Source: Hirudinaria manillensis (taxonomy: Eukaryota > Annelida > Clitellata > Hirudinida > Hirudinidae). From it: 64,000 nucleotides of DNA. Positions 15,501 through 28,228 of this stretch are shown in pieces. The stretch's first letter is position 1. The number at the start of each line of letters is the position of its first letter. The DNA is taken from assembly GCA_034509925.1 (NCBI GenBank), contig CM067528.1:3907001-3971000 (forward strand). Direction: 5' to 3'. The notes under the pieces were generated by a model that saw nothing but the letters and a program-made list of their open reading frames with translations, ran no database searches and had not been told where the DNA came from. A program made the position numbers and the translations under genes.

Positions 15501-17321
15501 ACGACATCTCTTTTCGAGTTTCTTGAACAGATAGTGACAGTTCATCTGGCACAACCTGAGTTTTGATGAAGCAGGCAATCATCATAATAACAACAACAAC
15601 AATAATTTTATTTACCTAACTATAGTAAAGTCCAAAAGATTTCTTTTAAAAAAATGTCCCATGAAAATGAAACAATTTAAAATATATGCTTTACTTTGCC
15701 ACGTGGCTTTTGAGGACCAAAAGATCGGGGGAGCTCAAAACCGTTGTGGCGCACTCTGCGCCAAAAACGCGTCCCAAAGCCTCGGCCACGGACGTCCATA
15801 TTTTTTGAAACTCTTTTTTCTGATGCAGCGAAGTTTCCCTGGTCGTTTTAAAGTTTGTTTAATTAATTAAAAGGTAATTAAAAACGATTAAATGATTTGA
15901 TCGATTAAAAATTAGTGAAAAGCAAAATCGCTTTCCGACTCCCACCTCTCGCTCTGGCAATTGATGCAAGGACATCGGGGACTGCTCGAAGCCTCGTCGC
16001 AAGAATCATATCGAGACAAGTGACTGCAGTTCTGTCGAGTTCATGGTAAGAAAATTAATTCATAACCTTTTGTTTAACTTAACGTGACTTTTTAACAATA
16101 AACTTATTAATACTTTGAAAATACCACCCCTTGCTTAACTCTTAAACCTTATCAGCTGTTATCCATAATTGTTAAACATCTATTTAACCAGCAACAACCA
16201 TCAATCACAAAAAAATCACTAATTGTTTAATTGTACGAAAATTGAAAAAAAATCTCACGAAACTCACGACTTTCAGACGTGCCCTCTTGCACTCTTCTTC
16301 AACAACTCTCTCACAAGTCGGACATAACCAATGTAAAAACTATAATATAAACATTTTAAATATTTTGTATCAATTTTACATTGTATGTCGTCATTTATGA
16401 GTTGTATGTATTATGTAAACAAATATTTACTTTTGCTAAATGAGATCACATCATATTGATATTAATCAGTTGACATTATCATTATCATAAAAGTCATAAA
16501 AGGAACTTTATAACTATAATGTCATAACATTAATATTATAAATGGAATCTCCATCACAACAAAGTATTTACTGCTACCCTATTTTATGGTTCAATAACTT
16601 CAAAATAATAATATAATATAATAAAAGCAGTAAAATCACAATACAAAGTATGGATCTATAAGTAAATTATTTCATGATGTTATGAAATTCATAATTTCAA
16701 ATTTATAATTTCAGCAAAATTGTCAAATCTGACCCCGTGAAATGGCGAAACTTTGGACAATTCACTTGGGAATTCTGAATAATAATTGATTTCAACTTAA
16801 GTTTACTTGTTTACAAATCCCAACATAACACCCGGACACTAAAGACACGCATTTATTAATTTCGATAAGAGTAATTAATCTAAGAACCTTGATCACTATC
16901 CTCACTCCTGACACACTGACACATGGAACACCGATCGGTGAATAAGTCGGTAGGCATCATGTCATGATGCCCAGAAGTTCTGAGTGGCTGGAAAAAGGTG
17001 AGATGTAAATCTATCAAACGAGAATAATGTGAGAAGATTTTAGGCCCAATCGAATTCTAATGAACAAAGCTTTAGGTGCAACATATTAATATGAGCAAAG
17101 CTAAATGAGTTTGCAGGTGGACATTGAAAAAAAATGATCGTTATTGTAGGTAAATATTAAAATAAGGTGAGTTTAACTACTTCATTGGAATCGAAGGTGG
17201 GTATATCGGAAAAGTCAGGAAGAATTCCGTGCAAGGGTAAGTTCATTGCCGATGCCCCATCGACCGACAGACACTGAAAGTCGGATTTTTTGACAAAATT
17301 TTGCCCGTTCTCGGCACTCAT
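9547..17321 (-). CDS. FAM193A: FAM193 family protein, complete
   Basis: A 21-exon minus-strand gene of about 1400 aa. Exons from the 5' end: 17181-17321, about 16913-16987, 16268-16339, 15946-16031, 15695-15838, 15342-15555, 15136-15260, 14863-15040, 14639-14751, 14021-14107, 13651-13846, about 13384-13548, 13026-13256, 11940-12956, 11543-11614, 11137-11352, 10871-11039, 10165-10799, 10000-10087, 9838-9907 and 9547-9655. Cysteine pairs recur (CSMCQC, WLCPTC, CPCINC, CPNC, YCNCLNC). The diagnostic CECWHCEFFGH is followed by a basic RDRLRQKLKKK helix and VDELIDYINGGKK, all family hallmarks. Two acidic Asp/Glu tracts and a nine-Gln run are present. The molecular role of FAM193 proteins is poorly known; Drosophila and human members are linked to p53-dependent regulation. 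The exon-2 donor and the exon-12 acceptor are uncertain. One intron appears to be GC-AG. A vs B paralogy is not resolved. Confidence 0.9.
12265..12295 (-). repeat. Polyglutamine run inside FAM193
   Basis: Nine successive Gln codons, mixed CAG and CAA, read on the minus strand in the large FAM193 exon. Codon mixing suggests a retained protein tract rather than a fresh CAG expansion. Confidence 0.85.
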
Positions 17322-18779
17322 AATGTTCTTCTCTAAGCTATAACTTGCAAAATTTGCACAATTTCCAAAGTGGCAAGACCGACAGACTGTTTATCGGAGA
17401 CCTTTTAAGATGGCGAAAATGCTCGATGATAAACAAGGAATGTGCTGCCTATAAGAAATTAAAATACTGGTTGGTGAGATCTGATTACAAGAAGTAAAAC
17501 ATGACTCATGTCTTTTATTATATGCTTTGGATTTTATAAAACAACGTTTCAAAACACTAGTTTTATATGCTTATACTAAAATATCTTATGCAAATGAATT
17601 CAGCAGATTACTCGACAAAGATTTGACAATACTCTCTACTTTTATTTCTTTGACAAATCTTCTTAATGAGAGAATCTTCTAGAGGAAATATTTCATAAAT
17701 CATTGATTTATACTGAAATTGATCACTGATGATGCCGAGCCGGAAATGATGTTGATCTTTTTTTAATTTGTTATGGAAGAAATCTGATGAACCATTTTTG
17801 CTTTTTCAAGACGTGTGATTTTATCCTTGGCAGGTTGTGGCTGTTGAGGGGTCCTCAAAGCGTTGGAGGTGGGGACCGTAAATAAATCCCTTCTCCGTGA
17901 ATGACTTTCACAGGCTTATAGCTTAAATCTTAGCTAAAACAATCAATTTTATGGTTGGATTTTCCGGAGTTGGCTTCATCTCTATTATATTGTAATTATG
18001 ATTAAAATAGAGATATAATACAAAAATCATAGTGGTTATTGTGCGTGGAAATCACTATTGCAAAATTGCTCACTTATTAAATTTGATGTTAAATATTCAT
18101 TGGAATACCGAAACAATAAGTGGAAATACCAGCAAACACCAAATTAGCATTGCCTCAGCAAAATCATTTCATTTGTTCATAAAAGTTCAAAATGTTTCGT
18201 AAATTCTCTAGAATTTAGTTTGTGGCTTTTTTGACTTACCTTCTCAGAAGTTATTATTTCGAGTTTAAAAATAAAGAATAAAAATCGTTCTCCCTCGCTG
18301 CCCACGGTCTGATTGCTTCATTCGTCCAAGAAATGATATCTTGAGATCAATTAGTGAAAATATTTTAAGCTTTCTAGAAATATTTTAGCCAATAAATCAG
18401 CTGCCATAAACATTTTCCATCCGAAAAATACGATGATGTCGGATCTGTGTGATGAAGAGAGGATGGAAAAACTGGAGGGGAATTTGCTGATCCGCAATTT
18501 TAGTTGTTTATGTTTATAAGACAATTAGCCCCGTCATGCTAATTAGACATGCAAACGATTCATTTTCGTCCGATAAATTGTCTTCATCTGCTGGATGCTG
18601 CGCTAAATAAATGCCAGACTTTTTTGGCGGATTTTTGGAAAAGAAAATTGTAGAATATAAACCAATTAGATGGATGCAATGTAAACAACGCTTGTATTTG
18701 TGGTATAATTGGACTCCCCTGATGCTAAAGTTTATGGTGTTTAATCAATTGGCTTGGTATTGCTAATATTATTTTTTTA

Positions 18780-18821
<42 letters not shown>

Positions 18822-19675
18822 CATCATCATCATCATTATTATTATCATTATTATTATTATTATATTGTTGCTGCTGTTTCTTAAATTTAGTTTAATCATA
18901 AGAATATGACCTCAACACATCCATTGCTTTTGAGTTTTCCCTAACGACCGATTGTGGCCATCATTCAATAAATTTACCGACAAATCCATCAGAAAATTAA
19001 AATTTTATTCCAAGCTTTTAATTTCTTTTGCTTTGATGTCCTCTCAGCTGTGGTTTCCACTTTTTTTCTCAGGAGATGTAAATCTAAAAGCAGTAACGGA
19101 ATATGTGCCATTAAGGAGAAAATTTATTGTGAACAGGTTGATGCGGGCTGAACTTCGGGTCAACGAGAAGGTACTTGCACGGTATTTCCCTGATTTGTGT
19201 GCCATAAACGTCGACGACCAGTACATTTTAGGGACTGCCTTCCATAGATTGTTCTTCGATTTTCAATTTCTTTTTTTTTTAATTTTCCAACAATTCGTCC
19301 ATTTATTATTTCGTCGTCTCAATCTTCCTGCGTCCCAGCGCAAAGTTCAACTTTGGAAAGGATTTTCCAGAAAAAAAGAAATTTGAAAAAGTTCAAGTGG
19401 ATTTATTCAGTCTGAGCTTAAAAGCTTGACCACCGATTCAACAAAAACAACACACGCGGGCATCTCAGTACGACTACGGTTTGGATATCATCAATGGATA
19501 ATAATTAGTTAGTTGATTAATTAATTTATCACCATTTAACCAATAATAATAATAATTATTATTATTATAATAATTATGGGAGGTCATTGGTTATTATAAT
19601 TATTATTTGTAATAATAATTGTTATTATTATTAAAAATAATCGATGACCTTCAGTTAATCAATAATAATCATGGA
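17322..19675. other. Gene-poor upstream region of FAM193
   Basis: Holds the presumed FAM193 promoter next to 17321 and an (ATT)n/(ATC)n run at about 18780-18864. An open plus-strand frame at 18952-19386 has a plausible acceptor at its middle (about 19073) but no recognised homology. An AT-rich foldback lies at about 19540-19660. Nothing else was supported. Confidence 0.5.
18780..18864. repeat. (ATT)n microsatellite with internal (ATC)n
   Basis: About 85 bp of near-perfect TTA/ATT repeat interrupted by five ATC units. Confidence 0.95.
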
Positions 19676-19749
19676 TCAAACTGCAAGTTTATTGGATACG
19701 AAGCAGCGAAGAGGAGCCAAAAGAGTTCGAGCATCGTTGGAAGTCATTC

Positions 19750-19983
19750 TCACGTCGACGAACATCCGTAATTTTTCTTGAAGAGGAAAACGTGCATAGC
19801 CGTGTTGGACGAGGGTGGATTGTTGTTCTTGTCCTCGCTCTGCCTCGATTCCTTGACCGCGTTGGCGTGCTTCTTGTTCTTGTTGGTCGGGTTGATCTTC
19901 GTGAAGTAGATGTAGCCATAAATCGCTCCCGCAATCAGGCAAAGACCCATCAGGACCAGTAGGATGATGAGACCGACGAACAT
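19750..19983 (-). CDS. Candidate small single-pass membrane protein, 77 aa
   Basis: An ATG-started open frame on the minus strand. The first 28 residues form one strong hydrophobic helix (LIILLVLMGLCLIAGAIYGY) and are followed by a basic, polar tail (KINPTNKNKKHANAVKES). That layout is typical of a small integral membrane protein with a cytosolic tail. I cannot name a family. No splice partner was identified, and the surroundings are repeat-rich, so it could be a chance frame or one exon of a larger gene. Confidence 0.42.
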   Translation of the reverse strand: MFVGLIILLVLMGLCLIAGAIYGYIYFTKINPTNKNKKHANAVKESRQSEDKNNNPPSSNTAMHVFLFKKNYGCSST

Positions 19984-20549
19984 CTTTTAAGCTTTTTATC
20001 TTTTTTTTTTATCTTTTTCTTCTTCTTCCCTTCTTTTCTTTTTTTCTTAAAGGGGGGAAAGTGGGGAAAGGTTACCTTCGTTTTAATGTCACCCTCTGCT
20101 GGAAAGAGATTTATAATATTTTTTTTTAATAATAAAAGGTGTCAACATTAATTATTGTAAATAAGCAGATAAATTGCATTAATTAAGATTAAAAGTGAAC
20201 TCGAATGGAGACAAGTCTTGATAAGATAATGGAGGCGTTTCTAGAGAAATAAAGCGATATTTTTACCAGTAAATAAGACGATAACATCGATTAATGGGAG
20301 GTCATTGGAATTTTATCGAGTTTTGACGTATTAAGAAAGTATGAATTCAGTAACATCGCAGAGATAAAGGAATTGAAAATTATTTTTACTTTTTAATAAT
20401 AAAAACATAAATTTTAGGGTTTCGTTTTTATTATTTTTATTATTATTTAATATTTATTATTATAAATATTATTTCAATATATTATTAATATTAATCGAAT
20501 ACAATTGTACTCCAAAAACCTAAGTTGAAAATGTTGATCAGCAACATCA

Positions 20550-20645
20550 ATTCAACAACAACGATGGCAGCAACAACAACAAACACATCAGCAACAACAA
20601 CAAACACATCAGCAACAGCAGCAGCAACAACAACAACAACATCAG
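20550..20645. repeat. (CAA)n/(CAG)n compound microsatellite
   Basis: CAACAA and CAGCAA units interspersed with AACACATCAG blocks that recur at close spacing. The opposite strand gives poly-Leu frames that are not genes. Confidence 0.85.
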
Positions 20646-20734
20646 GATGAAAGACTTTAACATCCCATTCACGCTTCGATGAACACTGAAGACTCGAATT
20701 TCAATTGGAAGGACTGCTCCTTTTGTTACAAGTG

Positions 20735-21016
20735 GTTCATGATGATGATGATAGGATAATGTTGGCGACACTGTTGATGACGACGATGACGATGATGATG
20801 ATGACGACGATGGCGGAGGTGATAATGGAGGTGATAATGATGATGATGATTCTTTGAAGCTGAGAGACCGAACGATCGAAAGTCTTAAAGAGGATAAAGT
20901 TCCATTATTTCAGTGGTTTTTTTTCCAATTTTAATTTAATTTGAGTAAAATAAATTTTCAAAAAAGTCAAAGAAGTAATTAGTTGCAATTATCGTTCATG
21001 CTTCAGGTGCTGGTCG

Positions 21017-21049
<33 letters not shown>

Positions 21050-21080
21050 CATCGAAGACGACGACGACGGCGATGATGGA
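20735..21080. repeat. (GAT)n/(GAC)n-rich microsatellite tract
   Basis: Several GAT runs (about 20738-20756, 20775-20850 and 21016-21049) separated by unique sequence. Similar tracts recur at 22130-22190 and 24030-24070. Confidence 0.85.
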
Positions 21081-21417
21081 ATGATTAACTTCGCTTCGAT
21101 TATCACTTCACTTCACTATTAGTAATAAATAGTTTTATCTTAATTTAATATTATTTATTATCAATTTTATTTTAATATTAAAACCTTTAGTATTATGTTT
21201 AATAATATCAAATAAAAATCATTACTAAGTAGTAATTATTAATTTATTAATGTTGTTTTATTAATCATTTCTGTGCATGTTAATCAAATAATGTTCTGCC
21301 TTTGGCGCCGTAGGAAGGAAGGTTCTGTAGTCGTCTGCCTTGGAATCAGTTCCGAAAGACCACGTGATTGACATGCCACGAATGGATCCGGCACTCCGCA
21401 TGGGAGAAGCCTTTGTT

Positions 21418-21806
21418 TATTATATTATATTATATTATATTATATTATATTATATTATATTATATTATATTATATTATATTATATTATATTATATTATAT
21501 TATATTATATTATATTATATTATATTATATTATATTATATTATATTATATTATATTATATTATATTATATTATATTATATTATATTATATTATATTATAT
21601 TATATTATATTATATTATATTATATTATATTATATTATATTATATTATATTATATTATATTATATTATATTATATTATATTATATTATATTATATTATAT
21701 TATATTATATTATATTATATTATATTATATTATATTATATTATATTATATTATATTATATTATATTATATTATATTATATTATATTATATTATATTATAT
21801 TATATT
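21418..21806. repeat. (TATAT)n pentanucleotide array, about 78 perfect copies
   Basis: A 5-bp unit repeats without a visible error for about 389 bp. The array is open in all three plus-strand frames (Y-I-I-L-Y repeats), so long frames crossing it are artefacts. Confidence 0.98.
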
Positions 21807-22336
21807 CATCATCCGTGATGCCGTCATAATCACATCAGTGTGTGAAACAGTACAATGCTTAGGGAGTTTCTGATGGAAGCAATCCATCAGCTAATAAATT
21901 ATTAATAACCGGACAGATGACCGGGCGGATGATAGTAATAATAATGAGGAGGAGGAGTGCGACGATGCTTTTATTAATAAGAAATGTCTGACATTCGATT
22001 AGATTAGAGAGCAAAGCAAGCGACGTGTTTTGAGACCTCCATCTTTCTTTCAACGACTTTTTTATATTTCCGTTGAAATGGAAACCAAACTCGGGGTTAT
22101 TCCTGGCGAAAGACACGAATGATGCCGAATGTAGGCGAAGATGACGACGACTACGATGACGATTATGATGATGATGACAACGATTACGACGATGGTGCAT
22201 ACTGGTGTCTGTGAAAAGATGAAGTCCGGCAAGGAAAATATCGTTCATAAATTTTCTTGCTTCTTGCGATTGGAAACATTGAGAAGACGATGAAGGAAAG
22301 AGGAATCGTTTGGCATTTCATTTATTCCTTCATTTA

Positions 22337-22339
<3 letters not shown>

Positions 22340-22388
<49 letters not shown>

Positions 22389-22553
22389 CACATAAAGGCA
22401 CGGGCGAACCCCTCGCCTAACACAAATTACTTAAGTAAACAAAAAGCAAAACCCTCTACATATCAAACAAACAATAAAACAACCAGTCACATCAAATATT
22501 TACAATCCCCAAAAAAATCATCCAATAACATTTTGAAGATGTCCAGGTTTGGA

Positions 22554-22584
<31 letters not shown>
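22340..22584. repeat. Two (ATT)n microsatellites
   Basis: Perfect TTA runs at about 22340-22388 and 22555-22584, with unique AT-rich DNA between them. Confidence 0.95.
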
Positions 22585-22585
<1 letters not shown>

Positions 22586-25500
22586 CTTTTCATTTTCTTT
22601 TTCTTTTTCTTCTTCGACTTAAAGCTGTTAGCACCGAAATAAAAAAGTTGCTTTTCTGAAAGAAATGTCAACGTTGAACGTTGTAACCACGAAAGGAATG
22701 CAGGACAACAGAACATGACACACGTCACAACACATCGCAACACAGTATACACTACAGAGTCACACATTCACACTTAACATCCAATACTAAACAATACAAT
22801 ACTTCACAGCAATGCATCATACAAAACACCATAGTACATTACAATAGAAATTATGCTCCACATAAAGCATCCGACCTCTAGGCTCAATACGTCCTAATGA
22901 AGGACAAATTACAAATTACAGATTATACAAAAATAAATCCACACACACACAGCAACGGAATATCGAACAAAAAAAATTTCAAAATTAAAAAAAAACAAAT
23001 AAATGAAATAAATTTAAAATGAAATTTTAAAGGCACAAAAAAAGGACTCCATTATTTAAATTCGAATCGAGTGCCGGTCACAACATCGGTCAGAAATTGA
23101 ACGGAAGACAAGCAGAAAGAAGGAAAGAAGGACAGAAGGAGGTCTTCTCTTTTTCCAGTGAGAACCTCAGAAATTTCCTTACGAAGTGATGCATCGATTT
23201 CTTCCCTGGAATTCGCCGCTTTTATCTCGCTCATAATTCCAGTAATTTTTTTGTTTGTCTGCGCTAAGAACCTATTTTCAAGTGCTTTTTCTGGACACCG
23301 CTGGACTCAGGGCGTCCTCAATTTTTGGACAAAGATCACAAAGCGAACAGGAAACAGTGGCAGCATTTCCGAGTCAGGAATCTGCAGGAAGAAATAAATA
23401 AATCTTGTTCTGAGCAGCCTATTTATAATCGAATCGTGAGCTTGGAAATCTGATTAGAAAAGCGAATCGTCCGACATTTTTCCCCTCAAAAAAATCTGTC
23501 CTATTCTGTGTTTTTCTTTGTTTCTTTTCTCAAATAAATCGTGGAATTCGTTCGTTGGAAATGAAATCCTTTTCGTTCTTGGCAGACGTTTCCGAAGAAA
23601 GCGGACGTCACATTTGGAATTAAAGGGCAAACAATAATTTTATTAAATTTAAATTTAAATAATTTAAAGTCGAACAATTCAAATAATTCAATGAACTCCG
23701 TGGAATGAATTTCAAATTAACAGAGGTTCCGGTCAGAAATTTTCAAAACTTTTTTGCTCAGGAATTTCAAATGAAACGAATTTTTTTGTTTTTTTCTGTC
23801 GGATGCTTCGTTGCGAATTAAATTCAAGCAGAAAAACTTCAACACAAGCAACAAATACTGCAACAAACAAAAAAAAACAAATACAAGAAACATACACAGG
23901 CAACAAATACTGCGACAAACATGAGCAACAATCAATCCAGGTGACTTCGGGTCCATACATTAAAATTATTTCCGCACGTCTCTCTTTACACCGACGGGTT
24001 TTCCGCCTTCGTAACGACCACGCGTCACGAAATGATGATGATGAAGACGCTGATGATGACGACGATGATACGAAGTCGATGATAATGATCTCACTGAGAC
24101 GCTTTTATCGTGATGATCTCAAAATAGGGTGTCAAAGAAATGCTTCTTCGACCCAATTTCCCTTAGAATCGTGCAGTTCTGTTTTGAAGTCGGATTAAAA
24201 CAATAACATTTAACACCTTCTCGGAAACAAAAACAGAAAATGGCAAGAAATTGCAAAGTAAAAAGAGATGGAAACCCACCTGTTTTCCCTGGCAAACCAG
24301 CCAAACAACCGGTCCTTCCAGCTCTTATCAACTACAGCACGCACGCGTCCCTCCCTTCCATCCATATCGCTTTTATTTCAACAACGCAAACACCGAAAAC
24401 TCTTTAAAGGCAAACCCTCTTCGAAGAAATCGAAAGACTGTCAGCTTCTCAGACGAGAATTGACTCGAATTGGCATTTGTCGGAAGAGCATTAAAAGCGT
24501 TTGTCGACCACGACACGATGTGGATGCTCTTAGAGAATCTACCATCTGCTGTTGATGCTGCTGATGTTGATGCTGTTGTTGACTTTGTTGTTGTTAAAAT
24601 GAATAGAATGATGCTTGGAGAGAGAATTCAAATCAATTCGCAGGTTGTAAACAGACGTTTCGCTCGTCCATCGCACGCGAAGTCCAGATGAAAGTGAAAG
24701 CAATTCAGCAACTTTAGAATCTCTGTTCGTGTCGGCGGATTGAAATGGAAGGAGATAAGAAGCAACTTAAATAGGGTATCAATCGTAACGTCCGCCATCT
24801 CCGAGCGGAGGAAACTGCAAAGAAAAGAAAATCTACGAGCACGAATTACGCCTCCTTTTTCCATCGAACGAAAGCGAACGGAAAAACCCACCTTTCCATG
24901 GGCTCCGTAAACGAAATCCCTCCAAGAAATCGGAGATCAATAATTGATTTATCTCTGCTATATTTTCTCCTTTAAATTTCCTCTCTCAAATCACTCGCTT
25001 GAAGCGACATAAATTCTAATTTGCTGGCATTTTTTATGATAAACTCCAGACTCCATGGAGCCGCTTCCCCGAAAATTCATTTTTCGGCTTTAATCGAATT
25101 TTTCCAGATTTTCTCAGCTGACATTTGAGGCAAACATTTTGCAAAATAAATGCGAGGATTGAGCGGATTTTCTCGATTTTCCTGGAATTCTTACCAAAAA
25201 AATGTTTAAAGAGTGTTGAAAATATGTCTTAGTCGCTGTTGTGACCAAAGTCCCCACGTTGTTGTTATTATTGCTGATGTTGTTTGCACTTTGAACGACC
25301 GAACGTACAGATGTTCTTGTAAATAACAAAAGTTGAGTAATCATAAGAAATGTGAATGAATAGCACTTGTTCGGACTTCCAAGTAAAACTGGAAAGTTTC
25401 CAACGACAACCGATTTTCTTGGAGATCTCTCCAGATGGATCTCCTTCCTTTATTTACAGCTCGGTTGGTTGATGATTGATGATTGATTTGTGGCATTTTC

Positions 25501-28228
25501 AAATTCGAATCAATCGGCAATGGATGCCTCGAAATCCAATTAGCTCATCATCCGCTTATTCCGTGATGGAAAAGAGAAGAGTTTGGAATGGATTCCAACA
25601 GTTGATTGACGTATCGGTCAATCAGTCAGTCGGTTAGAAGTCGTAGATTGACGCGGTTATTGACGTGGTGACGCGATATTGGAACAGTCATTTCCTCTCA
25701 ACGAAGTCCCAAGCGCGTGGTCACAGGCACGTGAAAAGTCACTAATTAAATGATTAACGAACGATGTTTGCCATTACAATTATAAAGGCATCATCCCTTA
25801 ATCTTCCTCACCGTTTCCTAAATACCATCATCGTCGTCGTCGCCATCATCATCATCCTCATCGTTGCCAGGTTCATTGTCATTATCAGCAACAACTTGAA
25901 GGCTCAACGGATTTAAATTTCTCATATCCAATAAGAGTCTCCTATCCTTCGCTAAGATGGCTTTGTATTTTCATATTGCGAGACAGTTTTTCGTGGGTGC
26001 GAAACAGTTTAAAGTAATTGATAGAAAATATTCTGGGAGCTCAAAATTTTTGAGTGCTTTGAATAATGCTATTGTAATTTCTGTTGAAGTAGTTGTTGTT
26101 GTTGTTGTTGATGTTGTTGCTGTTTCTGTGTTGAAATTGTTGTTGCTGAGGAGCAGATGCACTGGCGAGCACCTGCTCGTGATGGACACTTTTAATGAAT
26201 TTTCTGACATCCTGGAAATTAGCGGCACCGTTAACAATATTTAATGCAATATATAACAATAATAATTCAATAATTTAATCATATTTCCATTACTTGAGGT
26301 CTTCCGTCCGCCTCTTGTTTAAATAAATAAATTGCTTAATCTCTCTGATGTGGATTTGAAAATAAAAACAAACAAATAAATAATATTTCCATTAAATAAT
26401 CTTAAGTAAGGATTTTCAGTGAATAAAAATGCATTTCCGCAGGAAATTTATTATTATTTATATTTATTATTCAATATTTATTTAATATTCATTGATATTT
26501 TATTAATATTTTGTATTACTAATAGTAGAAATAATTTTAGGAATAATATGAATGTATGACTTTCTATTATTAATATTTAAATTTCAAAAACTTATTTTCT
26601 CTTTTTGATCTCCGATGCAAATTTATTAAATTTACAAGTCCCTTTGAAAAAGCGGACTTAAATAATTGTCTAATAACTAATTTAAATAATTTTATAAGAA
26701 AATATTTGTAAAACAAATAAATTACATTAAATATTAACTTATTAAATTTATATTTACTAAGGTATATATTAAATATAATTTATTTATTTTGTTTATTTAA
26801 ATATTTATTTTTTTGTAATTAATGATTATATTATTTATTTATTTATTGTGGGAGGCACTGTTTCTAAAGGCTCAATTCACATTTCAACCATTGAAATGTT
26901 CAGAACAACAAAAACTTTCCAATTTACTTCAAAAATAAAGACCCTAACTGTTAAATAAACAGTCCTTTTTTTAATAAATAATAAATTAATAATTAACTAC
27001 TCTATCCAATATTAAGAATATCAATATAAGAATATAATATCAATATATTCTTCTTTACTTGGTCCTCTTTTTTCGGGATTAGTACAGGAAATGGCCGATA
27101 CCGATATTTAGACCCAAGTTCAAATGCTTGCATAAATACTCATCTTAGGGAAAGATACCAGATTTTGTCGTTCGATTTTGTAGCAATTTTTGTGAATAAA
27201 AGCACGGGTTTTGCCAAAGTTACAGGATTGCATTTCTCAATTGTAATTAATCCACTTTTCAGATATTTGAATTTATTTATTTAAATATCCAGATGCATTT
27301 GCAATTTTGGCTTAGCGAAGAACAAGAGGTTCTTGGATGCCGTCGGATGCCGTAAAAAGATCGGAAGTGAAAATAGATGCGGCAGACGCTTTTAAACCTG
27401 CAATTCTTTCCACTAGCAAAGATTGATTGTATCGATCCAGCAGACACAAATGGACGATTTGGTGACAAAACTCACGAAATAACTCGAAATTGATTTTCTC
27501 GATGCTAAAGATTACAATTTGGCATTTTATATTGAAACTCATAATTATTTTGTATGATTTAGTTTCCTTTTCTTTGATGGATATTTGACAGAAAGTTTAT
27601 TCTTTTATTTTATTTAAACTTTCATGCAGGTTTTCATTCCATTTACAAGGATTTGCCTTTTTCATGGAGGGATATATTATCCCGCATACGGGATATAACT
27701 ATAGTTACATAAACCTTTACAGCCAGATCTCATATTTTTAGCATTTTAAATCAGTTTTACCGAGAACTTTTATCATTTCATTATTTCATCGTAAGAGCTG
27801 CACAAAACGACACAAAAAACATTAAATACAACGAAGCACTTTCTTAGAAATTTACCAATCCCTGGCAGATTCAAAATTTAAACGTAAGAGAAAAAATCAC
27901 ACATAACCAGGTTCACTCTATAGAGAAAAGAAAACTTAAGGTGAATGTAAATATATATAAATTGATTTAGTGATTGCAAGGAGTTTTAAACGTTATTTGG
28001 AAGTTGACCTTGGCATCTCTACATAATCATCGAATAGTTCAGTAAAATAATCAAGAATATTTTTAATAAAACAATGCCACTACTTAATTTTAATTATTAA
28101 TAAATGTTGGCGTACTGAGTTTAAAGCTCTTACTAAAACATCATTATTCTGCTAGTCTATGTTGTGACACTCTCGATTGACGCTCGTGGTCCTTGCGTCG
28201 GCGTTTTCTATTTATTTTAAAATAAAAT
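22585..28228. other. Gene-poor interval upstream of MRPL13
   Basis: About 5.6 kb with no gene I can support. It has GAT-rich patches near 24030-24070 and 25830-25870, a CAA/GTT stretch at 26095-26125 and very AT-rich DNA at 26340-27050. The open frames on both strands look like by-products of low-complexity sequence. Confidence 0.5.

Noticed and set aside
18952..19386. 144-codon plus-strand frame
   Set aside because: No recognised homology; part of it is poly-Phe from a T run. A possible acceptor at about 19073 and a possible GTACTT donor near 19171 exist, but no partner exons were found.
20547..20771. Minus-strand poly-Leu frame
   Set aside because: Product of the CAA/CAG microsatellite.
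21340..21873. Long plus-strand frames of 153-177 codons with Y-I-I-L-Y repeats
   Set aside because: They are the (TATAT)n array read through; this unit has no stop in any plus frame, so length means nothing.
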